From a virus, in the IMG/VR virus record IMGVR_UViG_3300024346_000607, positions 1 through 21,447 of that record: a DNA stretch of 21,447 bases, one strand, 5' to 3'. A model generated the notes under the pieces. That model did not search any database and was not told the DNA's origin. It was given only the letters and a program-made list of their open reading frames with translations. Shown here one piece after another: positions 1 to 6,196 of the stretch. Position 1 is the stretch's first letter; every line of letters begins with the position of its first letter. A program made the translations under genes and the position numbers.

Positions 1-1
1 G

Positions 2-754
2 TGTGTAATAGTAGACGAAGTACACCAAGCAAAAGCAGATGTGTTAAAAGAGTTATTAACAAAAGAATTTGCACACATTCCATTACGTTGGGGTTTGACA
101 GGTACTATTCCTAAAGCAGATCATGAGAAGGTTAGTTTACAAGCGTGTTTAGGAGATGTAACTAATAAACTTAGTGCAAGTGAACTACAAGGCATGGATG
201 TACTTAGTCAGTGTCATGTTAATGTTGTACAAATGAAAGAGTTTGCAGAATATAATAATTATCAAAGCGAGTTAAGTTATCTTACTACAGATAAAGCTCG
301 AATGGAATATGTAAGTGGATTAATTGAAAAAGTTTCTCAATCAGGAAATACACTTGTATTAGTAGATAGAATCAAAGCAGGTGGATTGATTTGTGATAAT
401 CTACCACAAGCTAACTTTGTTAGCGGAGAAATGAAGTCAACAGATCGTAAAGATCAATATGATAATATCAATGAAGGAACTAATCAAATTGTAGTAGCAA
501 CTTATGGAGTTGCGGCAGTAGGTATTAACATTCCACGTATTTTTAATCTGGTACTAATAGAACCTGGAAAGAGTTTTGTTAGAGTCATTCAAAGTATTGG
601 TCGTGGAATACGTAAAGCAGAAGATAAAGATAATGTTCAAATATGGGATATTACCAGTACAGCAAAATTTAGTAAAAAACACTTAACAGAGCGTAAGAAG
701 TTTTATAAAGAGGCAAACTATCCGTTCAGCATTGAAAAAGTTGATTGGCAATAA
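2..754 (+). CDS. uvsW: UvsW-like SF2 DNA/RNA helicase, C-terminal part (5' truncated)
   Basis: The reading frame is open to the left edge, so the N-terminal part with Walker A lies outside the window; 250 residues remain. They begin just before motif II (DEVH, about residues 5-8), followed by motif III (LTGT), a motif IV-like strand (LVLVDRI), motif V (ATYGVAAVGINIP) and motif VI (QSIGRGIRK). This order is that of superfamily 2 helicases, and the motif VI form is typical of T4 UvsW, which remodels recombination intermediates and stalled forks and unwinds R-loops to shift origin-dependent to recombination-dependent replication. The neighbours are other DNA-metabolism genes, which fits. Another phage SF2 helicase (RadD/SSL2-like) cannot be fully excluded without the N-terminus. 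Confidence 0.85.
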   Translation, partial: CVIVDEVHQAKADVLKELLTKEFAHIPLRWGLTGTIPKADHEKVSLQACLGDVTNKLSASELQGMDVLSQCHVNVVQMKEFAEYNNYQSELSYLTTDKARMEYVSGLIEKVSQSGNTLVLVDRIKAGGLICDNLPQANFVSGEMKSTDRKDQYDNINEGTNQIVVATYGVAAVGINIPRIFNLVLIEPGKSFVRVIQSIGRGIRKAEDKDNVQIWDITSTAKFSKKHLTERKKFYKEANYPFSIEKVDWQ

Positions 755-763
755 GGAAAAATA

Positions 764-1264
764 ATGAAAATATTAACAGTTGAAAACGAAACGTATGAAC
801 TAGATGACATACCAGACACTATAGATGATTTAAGATACAGTATACTAGATTATAGTAATCCAGGGTTTATTGATTACTACTTTATTCCATTGGTATTTTT
901 AGAAAGTTTTTACGCACCAGCCGCAGTATTAAAAATAGGTGAATACCAAATTACTATGCCATTAGATTGGAGTGTTGTAATTTGTGATCCAAGTGTAGGA
1001 GATCCAGAAGTATTAAGTTTAATGAGTTTAAATGATAGAGGGTTTAGTGTATTTGCATTTAATCCAGTAACTGGTTTTACACCTAAGTTTTTAGATATCC
1101 AAATTACTAACATCTATACTGATGTTAAATGGTATGCTCCTAAACTTAAATTTGGTCACTTATTAAATGTACCACTACATGATGGGCCAAATGCACCATG
1201 TGTACTATTTGTAAAAGAATCAAACAAGTTACCTGAGGTACTTGACATTAGTGAGCTTTGGTAG
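764..1264 (+). CDS. conserved hypothetical protein (marine T4-like phage type)
   Basis: 166 residues, soluble by composition, with no signal peptide or obvious membrane segment. The N-terminus is acidic (ELDDIPDTIDDLR). The middle is rich in aromatic and hydrophobic residues, including MPLDWSVV and SLNDRGFSVFAFNP; these resemble blocks I associate with unknown proteins of marine T4-like phages, but I cannot assign a function. The start has a Shine-Dalgarno-like AAGGA about 6 nt upstream, 9 nt after the uvsW stop, so it is probably translated from the same transcript. The stop is 4 nt before the next ATG. An antisense ORF inside it is a shadow. Confidence 0.75.
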   Translation: MKILTVENETYELDDIPDTIDDLRYSILDYSNPGFIDYYFIPLVFLESFYAPAAVLKIGEYQITMPLDWSVVICDPSVGDPEVLSLMSLNDRGFSVFAFNPVTGFTPKFLDIQITNIYTDVKWYAPKLKFGHLLNVPLHDGPNAPCVLFVKESNKLPEVLDISELW

Positions 1265-1270
1265 TACAAT
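1242..1270 (+). promoter_or_regulatory. candidate sigma-70 promoter (TTGACA-N17-TACAAT)
   Basis: TTGACA at 1242-1247 and TACAAT at 1265-1270 with a 17-bp spacer: a perfect -35 and a 5/6 -10. It lies across the end of the preceding gene and overlaps the ATG at 1269, so the predicted transcription start (about 1277) is inside the 73-residue ORF. It would therefore serve the downstream genes from 1480 rather than that ORF, unless the ORF starts later. Confidence 0.45.
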
Positions 1271-1490
1271 GAAGACTAGGATACATGTTAATCAGCATAT
1301 AATTAAAAGTAATGCTAAGTCTGGTGATAGAGAACCGGTGTTAACATGTAAAACATCTAAGAGTAACGACTATGCACATGAGGTACATATCAAAGGTGAT
1401 AGTAAAGTCGTATACAGTCCAGATAAACCATTATCATGTGGTGCAAAAGTCTGGATAGAAACTGAAGGAGAAGTAATAATTGTCAAATAA
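1269..1490 (+). CDS. small conserved hypothetical protein
   Basis: 73 residues from the ATG at 1269; an in-frame TTG at 1242 would extend it back into the previous gene but has no support. The start MKTRIHVNQHIIK and the block VYSPDKPLSCGAKVWIET resemble a small protein family I associate with T4-like marine phages, of unknown function. It is mostly beta-strand-like by pattern, with two Cys (in LTCK and LSCG) and a basic N-terminus. It lies between uvsW and the possible clamp-loader gene, and its 3' end carries the AAGGAG that probably serves the next gene. Confidence 0.75.
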   Translation: MKTRIHVNQHIIKSNAKSGDREPVLTCKTSKSNDYAHEVHIKGDSKVVYSPDKPLSCGAKVWIETEGEVIIVK

Positions 1491-1938
1491 ACTAAACATC
1501 AAAGAAGAGATGAGATCTATTGATACTAAAGATAGAGCTTGGTATGATAGTTTGACTGATGAAGAAAAGAATAAACTTGGACTATGGCTACTTATGCGTT
1601 ATACTAGTAGTTGTGGAGACAAGATGGTTGCTGAACATTACTTAGAATGGACTAATGAAGTAGTTAATGTACACTTTAATAAATTACGTAAACATCCACA
1701 ATTGCAGTATCAACTGATGCAATTGGTTGGATTAGGTAAGACTACATTTCATCCATGGCTTGCTCCTGGTAAATCAATGAAGAAGAATAAGATTCAAAAA
1801 TGGGTAGTTGAAAACTATAACCATTTAAATGATGATGAGGTAGAAATATTTATTAGCACAAAAACAAAAGATGATTGGAAAGATCTCTTTGAGGAATATG
1901 GGCTAGATAAAAAACAAATAAAAGAATTATTAAAATGA
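1480..1938 (+). CDS. possible clamp-loader small subunit (gp62-like) or conserved hypothetical
   Basis: 152 residues. The start is most likely TTG at 1480: an AAGGAG Shine-Dalgarno (1465-1470) sits 9 nt upstream. The first in-frame ATG (1510) has only an AAGAAGAG-type upstream sequence. The coding region overlaps the previous stop by 11 nt. The middle contains a block (LVGLG, then FHPWLAPG, then KKNKIQKW) that loosely parallels the T4 gp62 stretch with LIGSG, a Pro-containing turn and RYGKW, followed by an acidic helical tail. gp62 tethers gp44 in the T4 clamp loader. The similarity is by eye and weak; a different conserved phage family is equally possible. The DNA-metabolism neighbourhood is consistent with either. 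Confidence 0.4.
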   Translation: MSNKLNIKEEMRSIDTKDRAWYDSLTDEEKNKLGLWLLMRYTSSCGDKMVAEHYLEWTNEVVNVHFNKLRKHPQLQYQLMQLVGLGKTTFHPWLAPGKSMKKNKIQKWVVENYNHLNDDEVEIFISTKTKDDWKDLFEEYGLDKKQIKELLK

Positions 1939-2603
1939 CATTCACGGCTTTAGATCTAAACATAACAGATGAAGACAGAAAAGCCATGTACAACGAAGTA
2001 ATGTCAGTTGATGATAATTATTGGCACTACAACGAATTTCGTGGATGCAAGATGTTACCTGTATTTAATGCAGGCGGCCAACTTGGTGGAAATGCAGAAG
2101 GCAAGAATACAAGACATGGTGATTTTGCATACACTGAACCAGCACAGAAGTGGACATTTACACAAAAACTTTTAGAAGAAAAAGTATTCCCATGGATGGA
2201 ACCACTTGGCAGAGTTACTATATTAAGAACACCTGCAGGCTATGGATTAAATGTACATTTAGATAGCAAGGTTGACGAAATAGGTACACTACAACATAAA
2301 TTTAGAATTGTATTAAACGGTGATGTTGATAAATTATATTTTATAGATAAAAAACATAACAAAGTCTATATTCCACAAAATTATACTACGTATGTACTAG
2401 ATGGTAGTCATCCACATGCACTTGAACCTGGTACAGAAGAAAAAGTTACATTGTGTATAGGAGCACCGTGGACTGGACAACCAACAGAAAAATATATTGA
2501 CTTGGTTAACAACTCGTTGTATAATATGAAAGTTAGTAGACCAGACAATTTAAAAGAAAATTGGACTGATCCTTTCTGGAAAATGGAAACCGTTAATGTA
2601 TAA
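1935..2603 (+). CDS. 2OG-Fe(II) oxygenase-like (aspartyl/asparaginyl hydroxylase-like) protein
   Basis: 222 residues, starting in an ATGA overlap with the previous stop. A candidate iron-binding facial triad is visible: H108-x-D110 in NVHLDSK and a distal His in DGSHPHALEPG (H159 or H161) about 50 residues later, with R124 (HKFRIVL) between. The strand pattern KLYFID / KVYIP / TTYVLDG fits a double-stranded beta-helix. Such enzymes use 2-oxoglutarate and O2 to hydroxylate proteins or nucleobases; T4-like marine phages commonly carry several. The substrate cannot be told from sequence. A cupin-fold relative without catalysis remains possible. Confidence 0.6.
   Translation: MTFTALDLNITDEDRKAMYNEVMSVDDNYWHYNEFRGCKMLPVFNAGGQLGGNAEGKNTRHGDFAYTEPAQKWTFTQKLLEEKVFPWMEPLGRVTILRTPAGYGLNVHLDSKVDEIGTLQHKFRIVLNGDVDKLYFIDKKHNKVYIPQNYTTYVLDGSHPHALEPGTEEKVTLCIGAPWTGQPTEKYIDLVNNSLYNMKVSRPDNLKENWTDPFWKMETVNV
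2497..2525 (+). promoter_or_regulatory. sigma-70-type promoter (TTGACT-N17-TATAAT) inside preceding CDS
   Basis: TTGACT at 2497-2502, a 17-bp spacer, and a perfect TATAAT at 2520-2525. It lies in the 3' end of the oxygenase-like gene, 70 nt before the ATG of the zinc-finger gene at 2596. The gp41 promoter shows the same arrangement. Confidence 0.6.
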
Positions 2604-3267
2604 ATGTAATTACTGTAACAAGACATTTAAAAAAGAAAGTACACTAGCGGTACATATGTGTGAACAAAAACGTAGGTTCATGCAAAAAAGCGAACAACAT
2701 GTTCAACTTGGTTTTAGAGCATTTCAATTATTTTACAAAATAGGAACAAATTCAAAAAATGAAAAAAGCTACGAAGATTTTGCAAAGAGTCAATACTATA
2801 TTGGCTTCTGTAAGTTTGGCTATTATTGCCGCGACATTGGTATTGATGATGTACCGTCTTATGCAACTTGGTTAGTAAGAAACCAAGTAAGACTTGACCA
2901 TTGGTGCAAAGACAAGCAATTTACACTATGGATGAAAGAACGTTTGAGAACTGAGACAGTAGATAGAGCAGTAGAACGTACTATTTTATTTTTACAAACA
3001 TGGGCAAAAGAAAACAACACAACATATAATAATTATTTTGAAATAGTATCACCTAACTTAGCAGTATTTCATATTTGTAGTGGAAAGATTTCTCCATGGG
3101 TACTATTTAATAGTATAGCGGCACAAGGATTAATTGATAGATTTAATCCTGAACAAATTAAAATGGTTACTGATTATTTAGAAATAGATTATTGGGAACG
3201 TGCAATGAAAGTAAATCCACAAGATACTAAATGGGTAAAAGAAATAATGGAGCAAGCAACTATATGA
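2596..3267 (+). CDS. conserved zinc-finger protein of unknown function
   Basis: 223 residues; the ATG overlaps the previous stop by 8 nt. The N-terminus is a compact zinc finger: C4-x2-C7 in YKCNYC, then F-x5-L-x2-H20-x-C22 followed by EQKRR, a C2HC variant of the HxCExKRR type. The rest is alpha-helical and rich in Trp and aromatic residues, for example in SQYYIGFCKFG and ISPWVLFN. I recognise the architecture as one found in T4-like marine phages but know no assigned role. DNA or RNA binding through the finger is an inference. A sigma-70-type promoter 70 nt upstream suggests early expression with the following two genes. Confidence 0.7.
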   Translation: MYKCNYCNKTFKKESTLAVHMCEQKRRFMQKSEQHVQLGFRAFQLFYKIGTNSKNEKSYEDFAKSQYYIGFCKFGYYCRDIGIDDVPSYATWLVRNQVRLDHWCKDKQFTLWMKERLRTETVDRAVERTILFLQTWAKENNTTYNNYFEIVSPNLAVFHICSGKISPWVLFNSIAAQGLIDRFNPEQIKMVTDYLEIDYWERAMKVNPQDTKWVKEIMEQATI

Positions 3268-3356
3268 TACTATCAATACTTTACATATTAGCATGTTTTG
3301 CATTACCAGTATATATGTTGTATAGAATGAATAAGGAGAAACCAAATGATCGTTAA
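3264..3356 (+). CDS. 30-residue single-span membrane miniprotein
   Basis: A short ORF fully fills the gap between two genes: its ATG forms an ATGA overlap with the zinc-finger gene stop, and its TAA lies 11 nt inside the next gene. The product is 30 residues: about 20 mostly hydrophobic residues (MILSILYILACFALPVYMLY), then a charged tail with Arg, Lys, Glu and Asp. This is a classic single-helix small membrane protein with a positively charged side. The tight translational coupling on both sides supports it being real. No function can be assigned; T4-like phages encode many such miniproteins that act on host membranes or lysis timing. Confidence 0.5.
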   Translation: MILSILYILACFALPVYMLYRMNKEKPNDR

Positions 3357-3930
3357 TACTGATATTGATATTGACGTAGCAAATAGAGACAAGCTACTTA
3401 ATATTATTAATGGAATACCAGCAATGATTGCACGTGATAACAAACAAGTTAAGCACAATACTGGTGTATACTTCCATGACATTCCTAGTAATCCATTTAC
3501 AGGCATGGCTACAATTGATCATAAAGAAGCCGAGAACATGGGTTACTTTAAAATTGATGTACTTAATGTTGGATTATATAAAAAGATAGAATCTAAAAAA
3601 CAACTTGACGATTTATTAGAAATGAAACCTATGTGGGAATTGCTAGAACACAAAGAAGTAGTTGAGCAATGCTTTCATATTCATAAACACTTTTCTATTG
3701 TTGGACAAATGAAACCAAAAAGTGTTGAACAAATGGCGGCTGTTTTGGCTATCATTAGACCAGCCAAAAGGTATTTAATTGGTAAAGACTGGAATACCAT
3801 CAATTCTGAAGTATGGGTAAAGCCTACAAATGGCGAATATTATTTCAAAAAAGCACATGCCCATGCGTATGCAATGGCTATTGTATTACAATTAAATATG
3901 CTTGCTACTGGTTTTTCTTTACAAGATTAA
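3346..3930 (+). CDS. miniature DnaE-like (C-family DNA polymerase palm) protein
   Basis: 194 residues with an AAGGAG Shine-Dalgarno 7 nt before the ATG. Blocks align by eye and in order with bacterial Pol III alpha (DnaE). DIDID at 6-10 followed by an Arg parallels the palm motif PDFDVDF with the catalytic Asp pair. KHNTGVYF (36-43) parallels KHAGGVVI. GYFKIDVLNVG (66-76) parallels GLVKFDFLGLR with the third Asp (D71 here). MKPKSVEQMAAVLAIIRPA (122-140) parallels LQPDCFEDMIALVALFRPG. YFKKAHAHAYA (166-175) parallels FNKSHSAAYA. E. coli DnaE is about 1160 residues; PHP, thumb, most fingers, OB and clamp-binding regions have no room here. It may be a residual palm with nucleotidyl-transfer or regulatory activity. 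The 3' end overlaps the convergent minus-strand gene by 26 nt. Confidence 0.7.
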   Translation: MIVNTDIDIDVANRDKLLNIINGIPAMIARDNKQVKHNTGVYFHDIPSNPFTGMATIDHKEAENMGYFKIDVLNVGLYKKIESKKQLDDLLEMKPMWELLEHKEVVEQCFHIHKHFSIVGQMKPKSVEQMAAVLAIIRPAKRYLIGKDWNTINSEVWVKPTNGEYYFKKAHAHAYAMAIVLQLNMLATGFSLQD

Positions 3931-4276
3931 TACTTCTACGTTTGATACGTTTAGTAATGCTATTACTTAATCTTACTTCCGGTCCTGCAATTACGTCCAT
4001 CTGTTTAACATTAAAACTTTGTACACAATATTGGAAATTCCATCTATTAAGCAATGCAATATTAATAGGTAACTTTCTATTAGTTTCCCACCACCATTCT
4101 TCGCCAAGTTCTAAGAACTTTGCTTTTTCGGTAGTTTCGTTTAATCGATCGTAGACATACATGCTCGCAACATGGTTATCTATGTTTTGGATTATACCTA
4201 GATACTCGTTGCCAGCATACTCTACCACGGTAAGGAACGGATATTCGTCCAAGAGTCTCTGATGTTTTGTTTGCAT
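3905..4276 (-). CDS. conserved hypothetical protein, only minus-strand gene
   Basis: 123 residues on the minus strand. The stop is 26 nt inside the end of the DnaE-like gene (convergent overlap). Its protein is coherent, with ELGEEWWWETNRKLPINIAL and a very basic C-terminus ending in TKRIKRRSINLVKKNQ, whereas the overlapping plus ORF is Cys- and Ser-rich and shadow-like. It may be a small nucleic-acid-binding protein, judging only from the basic tail. A late-type box lies on the same strand 6 nt before the ATG. A TTG at 4252 is an alternative start if the ATG is not used. I know no assigned function. Confidence 0.65.
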   Translation of the reverse strand: MQTKHQRLLDEYPFLTVVEYAGNEYLGIIQNIDNHVASMYVYDRLNETTEKAKFLELGEEWWWETNRKLPINIALLNRWNFQYCVQSFNVKQMDVIAGPEVRLSNSITKRIKRRSINLVKKNQ

Positions 4277-4282
4277 TACTTC

Positions 4283-4290
4283 TATTTATG
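4283..4290 (-). promoter_or_regulatory. candidate T4-type late promoter, minus strand (CATAAATA)
   Basis: Read on the minus strand, CATAAATAG stands 6 nt upstream of the ATG at 4276. It matches 7 of 8 bases of the T4 late box TATAAATA. The predicted start is at or beside the ATG, so the message would be nearly leaderless. ATAAATA is frequent by chance in DNA this AT-rich; position is the main support. Confidence 0.4.
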
Positions 4291-4312
4291 CTTTCAAAAT
4301 CTGGTACTATTT

Positions 4313-4320
4313 GATAAATA
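4313..4320 (+). promoter_or_regulatory. T4-type late promoter (GATAAATA, then C)
   Basis: GATAAATAC in the 63-nt divergent gap, 19 nt before the ATG at 4340. The AGGAG Shine-Dalgarno (4327-4331) would begin about at the transcription start, giving a leader of only some 13 nt. One of five NATAAATAC boxes in front of structural or unknown genes in this window. Confidence 0.6.
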
Positions 4321-4339
4321 CAATACAGGAGTCTAACAC

Positions 4340-5173
4340 ATGTCAAATTACGGAACAACATATAATATAAACCAAACAGGCGAATTATACGCATTAGAAG
4401 ACCACGGTTCAGCACCAGGACTAGGAAAGTATGCAAGTGCTAAAGGCACCGCAGTTAATAGTCCAGTTAATTATAGATTCTTAAAATTATTCCGTGGCTT
4501 TGATAATGAGTTTTTCTTTTTTGTAAAGAATCAAGATAGAAAACCTATTATGTTACATGGTACTACAATGCAAGTATCGTTAATTGATAGAAGCGACAGA
4601 TCAACTGTAATAAGTAAAAAAGCAATTATAACTGATTACGATGCAGGATCTGTAAAAGTAGTAATAACAAGTGGTGAGAGTGGATTATTTTCACAAGGGT
4701 TATACGACCTAGTGTTTAGTTACACAACTGACCAAGGTTTAGTAGTTCCTATGTATTGTGATTTGAATATGAGACCTAACTATACAGTTGAATGTTCAGA
4801 AGAAGGTGATGCATTACCACTTACTACACAAATTAATGATTCATTTACTACACAAATAATCAACACTGATACATACTATTTTAGTAGTGCATTACGTGCA
4901 ACTGGTTACTATAATAAGCCAAACGGACTTATTACTATTGCTGTTTATGGAACAGGATATACTGGTAATTTTTGGGTACAAGGTGCATTAAGTGAAAACC
5001 CACTAGAAAGCGACTGGTTTGATATTACTTTAGGTACATATACACAACCATTCTATCCATATAACGGACATACTGGAATAGATCCATGGACATTCCGTAC
5101 AAATGTTAAATATATCAGAACAAAACACACTCAACCGACAGGAACACTTGACAAAGTTATAGTTAGAGTGTAA
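4340..5173 (+). CDS. probable virion structural protein
   Basis: 277 residues, almost entirely beta-strand-like and rich in Thr, Tyr, Gly and Asn (for example NTDTYYFSSALRATGYY and GLITIAVYGTGYTGNFWVQG), as expected of phage tail, fibre or baseplate proteins. The N-terminus SNYGTTYNINQTGELY is low-charge; no signal peptide or membrane span is seen. The late-type promoter directly upstream and AGGAG 8 nt before the ATG fit high late expression. The next gene, primase, has its own promoter inside this gene's 3' end. Which virion part it belongs to cannot be said; two beta-sandwich halves joined near residue 155 are plausible. Confidence 0.6.
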   Translation: MSNYGTTYNINQTGELYALEDHGSAPGLGKYASAKGTAVNSPVNYRFLKLFRGFDNEFFFFVKNQDRKPIMLHGTTMQVSLIDRSDRSTVISKKAIITDYDAGSVKVVITSGESGLFSQGLYDLVFSYTTDQGLVVPMYCDLNMRPNYTVECSEEGDALPLTTQINDSFTTQIINTDTYYFSSALRATGYYNKPNGLITIAVYGTGYTGNFWVQGALSENPLESDWFDITLGTYTQPFYPYNGHTGIDPWTFRTNVKYIRTKHTQPTGTLDKVIVRV

Positions 5174-5176
5174 TAT
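5148..5176 (+). promoter_or_regulatory. candidate sigma-70 promoter for primase (TTGACA-N17-TAATAT)
   Basis: Perfect TTGACA at 5148-5153, a 17-bp spacer, and TAATAT (4/6) at 5171-5176, inside the end of the structural gene. Six bases separate the -10 from the primase ATG at 5183, so +1 would fall on the A of the ATG. No Shine-Dalgarno is visible before that ATG. Confidence 0.45.
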
Positions 5177-5182
5177 ATACAC

Positions 5183-6196
5183 ATGGCTTTAATGAATACA
5201 TACGTGAGAACTCTGGTTCCGGTTAATTGGCGGTCTAGTCCTAGTGGCTGGATTAGTGGTAACTGTCCGATGTGTGTACGCAATGGACAAGCAAGACCAG
5301 ATAAGAAAGGCAGAGGCGGTTTCCTATTTGACGATGATAAGTTTCAATATAATTGTTTTAATTGTAATTATAAAACAGGCTGGAGTCCACAAAGCAAAAT
5401 TACTATAAGATTAAAAAATCTACTAGTTACACTTGGTGCTGATGAAAGCGATATACAACGTATACAGTTAGAATTATTACGTGAACAAGATGTAGAAACG
5501 TTATTAATAAAAACAGAAAAACGTAAAAATTTAGTTATTGATTGGGATGAGAAAAAACTTCCAGATGACGCAAAACCTTTTATGGACTTTACAGAGCCAA
5601 ATGCAGATTGGACAGAAGCAGTAGCATACTTAACAGATCGTGGATTTGATGTAACTGATTCTAGATTTATGTGGAGCCCAAGTAAACAACATGGAAGAGT
5701 AAACAAAAGATTTATATTACCATTTACATATAAAGGTAAGGTAGTTGGCTATACAGCAAGATGGGCAGGAAATACTATTCCTAACGGAATGCCTAAATAT
5801 TATAATCAACAACCAAAGAAAGACTTTGTATATGGATTAGATAAACAAACTAGTGATAAGCAATTTGTTATTGTAACTGAAGGGCAACTTGATGCTATAG
5901 TTACAGACGGGTGTGCAATTGGTAGTAATAATATAAATGATGAACAAGCAGATATACTACATAGTTTAGAGAAACAAATTATAGTATTACCTGATGCAGA
6001 CGAAGCTGGTAAACTAATGTGTAAATCAGCTATAAAGAACGGTTGGATGGTAGCATTTCCCGAGTGGAAAGATTGTAAAGATGCAAGTGATGCCTTGACA
6101 AAATACGGAAGATTGTATACAATAACAAGTATAATAGATAGTGCTGAAAAGAATCCAACTAAAATTGAACTATTAATGAGAAAGTATTGTAAATGA
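5183..6196 (+). CDS. 61: DNA primase, T4 gp61-like
   Basis: 337 residues, close to the 342 of T4 gp61. The N-terminus has a zinc ribbon: C28-x2-C31 (NCPMC) and C58-x2-C61 (NCFNC). The C-terminal half has a TOPRIM domain: E233 in VIVTEGQLDA, D271-x-D273 in LPDADEAG, and KDASDAL near 299-305. It synthesises RNA primers for lagging-strand replication at the fork with the gp41 helicase, which is encoded immediately downstream with a 4-nt ATGA overlap. The start is ATG 5183, with ATG 5192 as an alternative. No ribosome-binding site precedes 5183, and a sigma-70-like promoter ends 6 nt before it. Confidence 0.93.
   Translation: MALMNTYVRTLVPVNWRSSPSGWISGNCPMCVRNGQARPDKKGRGGFLFDDDKFQYNCFNCNYKTGWSPQSKITIRLKNLLVTLGADESDIQRIQLELLREQDVETLLIKTEKRKNLVIDWDEKKLPDDAKPFMDFTEPNADWTEAVAYLTDRGFDVTDSRFMWSPSKQHGRVNKRFILPFTYKGKVVGYTARWAGNTIPNGMPKYYNQQPKKDFVYGLDKQTSDKQFVIVTEGQLDAIVTDGCAIGSNNINDEQADILHSLEKQIIVLPDADEAGKLMCKSAIKNGWMVAFPEWKDCKDASDALTKYGRLYTITSIIDSAEKNPTKIELLMRKYCK
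6095..6123 (+). promoter_or_regulatory. sigma-70-type promoter for gp41 (TTGACA-N17-TACAAT)
   Basis: TTGACA at 6095-6100 and TACAAT (5/6) at 6118-6123 with a 17-bp spacer, inside the end of the primase gene and 69 nt before the gp41 ATG. It would allow helicase to be made independently of primase. Confidence 0.55.

Noticed and set aside
3813-4154. Plus-strand ORF of 113 codons across the minus-strand gene
   Set aside because: Overlaps the end of the DnaE-like gene and the coherent minus-strand protein; Cys-, Leu- and Ser-rich shadow composition and no promoter or ribosome site.
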